In this document: positions 57,254 through 64,000 of the stretch, piece after piece
How the letters are laid out: each line of letters begins with the position of its first letter
Position numbering within the stretch: the first letter of the stretch is position 1
DNA from: Ostrinia nubilalis
Lineage: Eukaryota; Arthropoda; Insecta; Lepidoptera; Crambidae
NCBI RefSeq assembly: GCF_963855985.1
Contig: NC_087099.1
Span: forward strand, 650,001 to 714,000
Length of the DNA: 64,000 bases
Reading direction: 5' to 3'
The notes under the pieces: generated by a model
Databases searched by the model: none
What the model was told of the DNA's origin: nothing
What the model saw: only the letters and a program-made list of their open reading frames with translations
Program-made: the position numbers and the translations under genes

Positions 57254-59834
57254 TATATTTTTCACGTTATATTACTTTATGCACATCTAAATCATGCTAA
57301 CATTTGCCCCCAGTGGGAATTACCCGAACCCGTTACCGGATCTGGCGTTGCGACCCCAACGGGAGCCACCAGGCCAAACAGCCAACATTACTTTCAAATA
57401 AAATATAAACACTTGTTTCCTCTTTCGATTTCCATTCATAAATGCGACTAATTTGGTGAACAAAGATTGGCAATCGAACAACGAGAGAGTCGAGGCTTCC
57501 ACTTCACTGGTTCGTTTGATTTTCATTCGGCAATGTTTATTTTTGTGGGAAGAATTTTACCGGAATCATTTCCTGGTATTTTTGTAAAGGAATTGTTGGT
57601 TAAAGTCGAAATAGAACCTCGATTTCAGCCTTGAAGTTATGTAATAATTTATCCTACAAATCAGTCTTGAGCACATCTTTACACACTAAGTTCTTTACTA
57701 TAACTTAAATACAAACAAAAACAACAATGTAATTATGTTTTTATAATGTCAAAATATATAAATACATATAAGTGACTTTCGCATTTATAATATTAGTAGG
57801 ATGGGTCTATAAGTTAAATCCATACAATTATCATCCAGCATGAGGTATTAGGTATCTACTGTAGGAGATGGCCACTCTAATTTGCCAGTGTTTATGTAAT
57901 GATTATTAATATGTGCACTGAGTCTAAATATTAAGTTTGCTGTTGTATTTATTAAATATTCGTGATTCTTCTAATGTGTAATTATTGCATCATTCAAATT
58001 TTCAAGATAATTAACCTTTTTTTAATAAAAAAATAACTTAAATTTAAGCGATACTTTACAAAAAAGTTATAATCTTAACAAAGTACCTGCGAAGTTCCCA
58101 CATAATTTAAAAGCCAGTTAGAGCTTATGAACTAGCGAAAATTTTGCTTCAAAGGAGTAAACTAATTAAAATTAAATTATTTGGAAATTGTTATAATAAA
58201 AGATCGTTAAGGTAAGCAAAAGTTTTCCAATTTCAATAAATTAGTATTTTGTGATTACAACTTTTACTGAATATTCGGGTTCGAGTTCGAATCCCGCCGC
58301 TGCTGGTGAGCCCACTTGTAACACAAGCGTATTAAGCTTAGTACGAGGGATTAACGGGACTACGAGTATTAGTAATTTTTGCGATACAAATATATTTATA
58401 TCAGCTACAGCAAATAAGAAATCGGAACGCACATTTCAGGGGTCTATAAATAGCGCGAACTCTTTCAGACTTCCGGCATCTTGTTCAACGAATTGTCAAT
58501 CACAGTCACTCCATTACCTTCCAATCTCTGCTCCAGACAATATCGTGCGTTTCCGGCAAAATACGGGGCACTTATGTTATTACGTGTACATCCGATGATA
58601 AGTTTGGGGCAGTGAGCTCGCGAGGCACGTAGATACAATATGTCGGGAAGAGAAATTAGACTCTTGACTTAAGGGTACATGCACAGATACTATTTTTAAA
58701 TAGGAGAGCAATTTCAATTAATCATATACCTACATTTTGAAATTCTGGAACTCTACTCTAGAGTTTGAACCGATTTTATAGTCATACCTACTCGTGTAAT
58801 AAAATCTCTCTGGTAAGTGATTACTAAGTAGTAAAATAAAATACAATGTCAGAACAGCTGTTCCGTAGGATTAGACGAGTCCAAAAAGATTTTAAAATTT
58901 TAATTGCATGTGTGCTTGTTACATTAATAGCTTTTAAAAAGCTCTATTACGTCCCCGTTTAATTTTTACCTTACCTTTGCTTCTTATAAATAATGTAGGC
59001 TAGAAGGTACTAGGAAAAATAAATACCTATACGTACACACAGAAAAATGTCTCAAGTGTCTTCACGTCTCTAATTCGGATATTAATGCGAGCGCCGAGTC
59101 TGTGCAAGCGCCTCCCGCTTGTGTAGCGGCAGAAAGGCCCGCACTTGATATCTAGTACACTAGATGTTCTTTAGGAGAATGTTATATTGCACAAAAATGT
59201 CGGGTATTTACATAGCAAAATGATTTTTTGATGTAAATTCATAAAAGATTATAATGTAAGTTTTTAAATGGATAAATCTCGGTACTCGTATTAATTTATT
59301 AGCTTTTTGGTAATAAACTTTATGATAAGTAATCAAGAAGTATATTGTTGTGGGTCATAATTGTTACAAGTACAATTTTTGTCAAACCACATAATAAATA
59401 CTATTATTGTGATAGCATACAGTAAATAAAATTTTATGATGGAATTTTAAGATAGTCTCCATATTTTCGTTGTCTAAATTCAAATTAAGTTCATAAAATA
59501 CTCACAATAAAATTAAATACGAAATCTTCAAAGCTAAGAATAGCTACAGTCAAATCCCTTAACATTTGTTGGAGGAACATGACTAAAGCTACTAAAATAT
59601 TCCCAAAGAGATATCAAAGGTTCGCAGTCAAAGGGGAACAAACGCTTTTCAGAAAGTCAACAGATTTAGGCTACAACTCGTTAACTTCCAAGTCTTGTCG
59701 GATTGGTATTCTTAGGCTGTTTATAAGCCACCTCTACGTCCTTGTACAGTTATTTGTTAAGCCATCAGCTACTCGTATTAGGTTACAACCATTTAGAAAT
59801 ACAATATCAAGGTAAATTATCATTGAGATTCACG
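57254..59834. other. No gene seen; repeat scraps
   Basis: It includes a tiny RTE tail at 57771-57802 (AGTGACTTTCGCATTTATAA). A SINE-like head lies at about 58268-58350, with GAGTTCGAATCCCGCC and TATTAAGCTTAGTACGAGG. The plus frame 58251-58598 starts in that SINE-like head and shows no protein motif. Confidence 0.5.
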
Positions 59835-60295
59835 CCCGTATTCACAAACGATGGTGTTGTGATTCCTGACCCGACCACGACATCGAACGGAGTTTTTACT
59901 GTGGCACAAAATGGTAATTTTAATTGTGTTTTACTGTGCCACTTATCCCAAGAATTTGTGCCTTCTACTTTTTGAGTAATAAGAGGACGATTGTGGTCGG
60001 GCTGGAGATCACGGTTCCACGACCACAAGCAGATTTAATAAAATATCAATAGTGTGAAGTGTGTGTCAAATTGTGCCTATAGCAAACGATTAAATTAAAC
60101 TTACCTTTTTGTGTCACAGTAAAAACTCCGTTCCATGTCGTGGTCGGGTCAGGAATCACAACACAAACGATGCTTGCTTAAGTGAAGCAGCAAATCGAAC
60201 GCGCATCGTTGAATAGAACTCTGTGATTGATTGGTTCCCTGTGCGTCCACGCGCACTTTTGAGACCTCATAGTAGGTAATGTTTGTGAATCTTCA
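59835..60295. mobile_element. Inverted-repeat element with 50-bp near-perfect inner arms
   Basis: The inner arms 59854-59903 and 60115-60164 pair at 49 of 50 positions and include TTCCTGACCCGACCACGACA. The outer ATTCACAAAC (59840-59849) and its complement GTTTGTGAAT (60281-60290) may be the true termini. The interior contains related GTGGTCGGGCTGG and CCACGACCAC blocks. No transposase is present, and the target duplication is unclear. Confidence 0.7.
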
Positions 60296-60365
60296 ACACA
60301 TCACAATATTCAATCATTAGCGACGTTATTTGTGTGATTCATTTATAAGTATTGAATTCAGTTAA

Positions 60366-61318
60366 CCCTCGCTGTACGAGGTGGGGTGTGACACACCCCA
60401 GTCCTTTAAAAATAGCCACAATTTTAAAAATTTGCAAGTGCTGAATTTGAAATTCTCAGTAGCTGGAATTATGACACTGCTGCTTCGATCAGCGTTGCAA
60501 AATCAGTCTAGCGGTGACTACCAACTGAGTTACATGCCTTTAAAGTGCGTGTGGGTGTCACACACCCCACCTGGTACGGGACGTTGTTAAAAAGTTTAAA
60601 TAAAAATCTAACAGTTTTGGTGTAATTTATATATTTTTAGCTTTGTCAATTGAATAAAATTCAATACAAATATTACTTTTCGTGATTTTACGGTATCTGA
60701 AATTTTCAAGCACTTTTAGTCAAATGAGATGACTTTTAGTGCGAATCTGGAAGTTTAGTACTGAGATCCGAAGATGTATGTGAACATACACTTATGGGCT
60801 ACAATTTATACCTGGTGATACAATTTATGGGCTACTGAAATGGAATAACATATTTTATAAATAAATAAAATTGTTACGCTCCCATTTTATGCATTGAGCA
60901 TACTGATTTTCTTTCATCAGAATTGTGGTAAATTGAAAACCGATGATCAAAACAAATTTATACCCTTCCAGTTTATAATTTACTTTTAAATGATAAGTAA
61001 ATACTTGTACTTTGTTAAATAAAAACGGTTGTCATAATTAAAGACACTAATTACAAATTATACATAGGAAACTGATTCCTAAATTACAAGAACAACGGAA
61101 ATTGTGTCTTTTTGTTTTTTTAAGATAAAAATGTTATAATACATATTTTCAGCTCAGAGCATTTCTTAAACCTAATTAGCATACGTAAATAATCAATATT
61201 AATTATTAAATTCCACCTAAAAAAATTTTGAATGAAAATTTTATCATTTTGTATATTGGGGTGTGTCATACCCCACCTGGTACGGGACGTAACTTTTAGT
61301 CACCTCGTACACGGAGGG
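60366..61318. mobile_element. piggyBac-like non-autonomous element 2 (953 bp)
   Basis: TTAA flanks both ends (60362-60365, 61319-61322). Terminal repeats are CCCTCGCTGTACGAGGTG and, inverted, CCCTCCGTGTACGAGGTG (16 of 18). A subterminal palindrome, GGGGTGTGACACACCCC, sits at about 60382-60398. Variants lie at about 60550-60570 and 61258-61277, the last two followed by ACCTGGTACGGGACGT. There is no transposase. The layout parallels 11888-12811, with different sequence. Confidence 0.88.
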
Positions 61319-61322
61319 TTAA

Positions 61323-62889
61323 TACTTTCTCTACTTTCCCGAATTTGATATAACATTTAACTTCAATGCGTTTGTTTATTTATCCACAAATTTCGGAGCA
61401 CATACAATTTGAAGTAGAGCAAACATTCGGCTTTGCAAGTTTTTCAAACTGCGCAAGGTCAGGAGTCAACTCGCGAAATTGGCACATATCTGAGTCCCCA
61501 ACTTCGCCTTTCAACAAGTTCATTGAATACCACTAGAGGGCTTATAAAGCTCGCTTCACACTTTGTAGCATTTACTCATCAAAACTTCTTAACACTAACT
61601 CCATTTTGAAGCGCTCTCGTATAGCCCATAATTTAGAGATACGCTTTTATTTTGACCTTCAAAAATGCCACATATTCGTCGAAATTAATTGAAGATTTTT
61701 TCGTTACAATATAAACCTTTTAGCTCCAGTAGTAGGCAATGTTATATTATAAGCTAGACTGAATTGGCTTCACGTCCAGCCTAGCTATAAATAACCAGTA
61801 ATGAACCATTTAGGAAATACGGGCGAGTGCGTTAATGCTACGTATGCCTTTTATTCTTATAAATAGAATTCCTTATTATGTAGTTAGTAGTAGAGTATTA
61901 TATTATCTGTGGTAGTAGTAACCCCTCAAAATTAGCAGATGTAAAACGATTCCCAAAATAAAAATAAGACATTAACGGTGATCTGTTTTTTCAGTCACTA
62001 ATAATAACCTATTTTAGGTATTCACAAGCAAAATTGAAACACTGCGGAGTTAGATAAATCGCTCTACATCAGGCTTCTGTTAGCCAAGTTACAAAGGAAC
62101 TAATTTTTATGTGACGAATTAAGTATTTTTCTGTAAATGTCTATTACGAATGACTGGGTACTGGTGCTGAAGACCTCAAGATATAGCTGACAGTTGGGGG
62201 ATGAAAAAGTGAGAGGTCGTGCCTTGCGATTTTCCTGGAAAAATACTTACTTACTTGAGATTACGTAGTTATCAGTACACGGAAACTGAAGTATCGCCAA
62301 ATGTGTATACAGCTTTATGTCATCACGTGCCTTTTCCGAGGAAGCGGGTCACAGAGTTAGTTTCGGTCGCATTCAGCAATTTCTATTGAAAACTTGTCAG
62401 TCCTAGGGCATGGAATACCGGAATAAGTTTTATACCGGTATTGATACCGGTATTGAAATTTCAATTACCGGTATACCGAAATTTCGGTATTTTTTCGGTA
62501 TTTCTTGAGATACTGCTATTTACTGTTTAAATGTTTCCAAGAACGATTAGTAAGTCTCGTTTGCGAAAAGTTATTAATAGGCCAGTAGAATAAGACGTGA
62601 AAATTTATCAAATCGGAAATAATTCCTAAAGGTTTTGTTTTAATAGCTTCATTTGTTGCTCATTTAGACTATCCTAAGTTTTCGACTTCGACGGAGGTGT
62701 GGTGGGGCCCTCCGAAAGGGGCATTTTTCCGGTTTTATGGTTATACCGTATAAATAAAGGACTTGCAGTATAGAAAATTGATCTTCATGGCAGGTGAAGG
62801 GCATTTAATCCTGCATTGAATAAGATGAAATTCATATATTTCAGACAAACCGTTTTCGTGCTTATCTTCGACAAAGTAAAAAATATGCG
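61323..62889. other. No gene seen; ACCGGTAT cluster
   Basis: At about 62409-62510 the motifs ACCGGTAT, CCGGTATTGA and TTTCGGTATT recur at least six times, which may be one end of a decayed hAT-like element. Nothing else is recognisable. Confidence 0.4.
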
Positions 62890-63155
62890 TATAATTAATG
62901 ACCCTCTCTAAGTTCAATGGCTCGTCACCCGCTGGCTCCCAAGCCTTGAAAAGGGCCACCTTAACCAGCGTATTCCTGTCAAGCCTCGCGAGTTGGATTC
63001 GCCTATCCTTATTCATCCCAGCCGTTCCTTTACTACGGTTGCTGCGCCTCTTCCTTGCTCTCTCTTGAACGACTTTCGTGTTATCTACTGTGGCTGCCCC
63101 TCTTCCTTGCACCCTCCTGTACGACTGCGTTGCCTATTCTTATGCCTGGTCCAAG
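62890..63155 (-). repeat. Inverted copy of a GC-rich retroelement-like fragment
   Basis: It is the reverse-complement partner of 63425-63680. Shared minus-strand content includes GCCATTGAACTTAGAGAGGG-like, AAGGGCC, GACAGGAATACGCTGGTTAA and GTGCAAGGAAGAGG. The minus-strand frame from 63112 is open across it, with basic Arg/Lys-rich residues (QERARKRRSNRSKGT) but no known domain. Confidence 0.6.
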
Positions 63156-63204
63156 GTTCGACTCCAATAATCAACAACAACAGTTTCATATTAAAACGCT
63201 GAAG

Positions 63205-63412
63205 AGTTTGTTTGTTTGAATGCACTAATCTCAGGAACTACTAGTTTGATTTAAATAATTATTTTTGTGTGGGATAGCTCGTAAATTGAGGAAGGCTATA
63301 GGATATTATACGATCACGCTACGTCTAATAGGGGCGAAGCAGTAAAGAAAAATGTTGCAAGCACGGGAAATAGTATTCAAACTATTTTCACGCGTACAAA
63401 GTTGATTTCGTG
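63205..63412 (+). repeat. RTE-type fragment between the inverted copies
   Basis: It matches the 13665-13868 segment: CTAATCTCAGGAACTACTAG, GGGATAGCTCGTAAATTGAG, CTAATAGGGGCGAAGCAGTA and TTTTCACGCGTACAAAGTTG. It separates the two inverted copies. Confidence 0.65.
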
Positions 63413-63424
63413 GCGTCGAACCTT

Positions 63425-63680
63425 GGACCAGGTATACGGCTAGGCAACGCAGTCGTGCAGCAGGGTGCAAGGAAGAGGAGCAGCCATAGTAGATAACACA
63501 GAGTCGTTCAAGAGAGTGCTGGGAAGAGTTTCAGCAACCGTAGTTAAGGATCGGCTGGGAACAAGGATAGGCAAATCCAACTCGTGTGGCTTGACAGGGA
63601 TATGCTGGTTAAGACGGCCCTTTTCAAGATTTGGGAGCCGTGTGGTGACGAGCCATTGGACGTAGAGAGGGTCATTAAGA
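63425..63680 (+). repeat. Plus-strand copy of the GC-rich retroelement-like fragment
   Basis: It includes GGTGCAAGGAAGAGGAGCAG, GATAACACAGAGTCGTTCAA, TTGACAGGGATATGCTGGTT and GACGAGCCATTGGACGTAGA. The frame breaks relative to the minus copy after about codon 25, so at least one copy is decayed. Confidence 0.6.
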
Positions 63681-64000
63681 GCGTTGTAGCAAAAAGTTGG
63701 CGTTCGAATTTTAGGTTTTTATTGCTTGACGTCGCGTAGTGAGTGCGCAAACTGCATTTATCTGTACAATTTCAACGCTGCGTCGACTAAACGATCTTAA
63801 TCCGTAGTTGTATCGTACCTAAGACAGTACATCATACATAATAATAAAGAAATAATGTATAATTTACCTATTTGATTTTTTCTCAGATCAGACTTTTAGC
63901 AAAATCAAGTTACGTAATTAATGTATTTTTAGTAAATATTAATAATTTAGTAAATCCCGCGACAAGTTTTTAATCTTTAAATTGAGTAAAGTAATAAGTT
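63681..64000. other. No gene seen
   Basis: AT-rich sequence to the window end with no recognisable feature. Confidence 0.5.

Noticed and set aside
58251..58598. 115-aa plus-strand frame
   Set aside because: Starts in a tRNA-like SINE head (GAGTTCGAATCCCGCC), and the remainder is low-information Ser/Asn-rich translation.

Overview
The window looks like genomic DNA from a lepidopteran insect (moth or butterfly). It is AT-rich and intron-containing, and almost all of it is intergenic sequence or intron filled with short transposon remnants. The lineage call rests on recurrent families I associate with Lepidoptera: a short element with the core GTCCACTGCTGGACAAAGG beside (CGAA)n runs, RTE-like tails that open with CCCGCGACTTCGTACGCG, and TA-flanked MITEs. 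No search was run, so lineage is an inference.

Left third (1-19.5 kb): three related plus-strand genes encode small secreted proteins rich in His, Val, Ala and Pro (coding spans 1656-2824, 5434-8796 and 18181-19326; 150, 68 and 80 aa). Each has a TATA box, a first coding exon of exactly four codons, a phase-0 intron, and a second exon that opens with a hydrophobic signal-peptide core beginning with Val. Genes 1 and 3 also end in the same AVHH tail. They resemble low-complexity cuticular proteins and probably arose by tandem duplication. The intron of gene 2 has been enlarged by several repeats.

Middle (19.5-33 kb): no intact gene is visible. There is an orphan, apparently damaged THAP-domain exon (24144-24247), several GC-rich islands, three elements with terminal inverted repeats (two hAT-like with near-perfect or perfect 8-bp target duplications, one unclassified), and a diverged tandem duplication with a unit of about 650 bp.

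Right half (33-64 kb): one clear minus-strand exon (33424-33523) encodes transmembrane helix 3 and the DR motif of a class A neuropeptide GPCR of the NPFF/SIFamide-receptor type. An intronic tandem array carrying GCTACGTGAGCGTAGC palindromes starts ten bases upstream of its splice acceptor. The rest may be intron or flank of this receptor gene, with no further exon recognised. It holds a 2.8-kb inverted-repeat-bounded element with a nested RTE remnant, a hAT element full of GGATCCGG motifs with an exact 8-bp duplication, and a piggyBac-like element. That last element has the same architecture as another at 11.9 kb: TTAA duplication, CCCT termini, and G/C-block palindromes near the ends.

The main biology is therefore a small cuticular-type gene cluster next to, or upstream of, a neuropeptide receptor gene, in a landscape of non-autonomous DNA transposons. 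No new functional system was found. The most notable items are the paired piggyBac-like architectures, the hAT elements with dense subterminal motifs, the orphan THAP exon and the repeat array at the GPCR splice acceptor.
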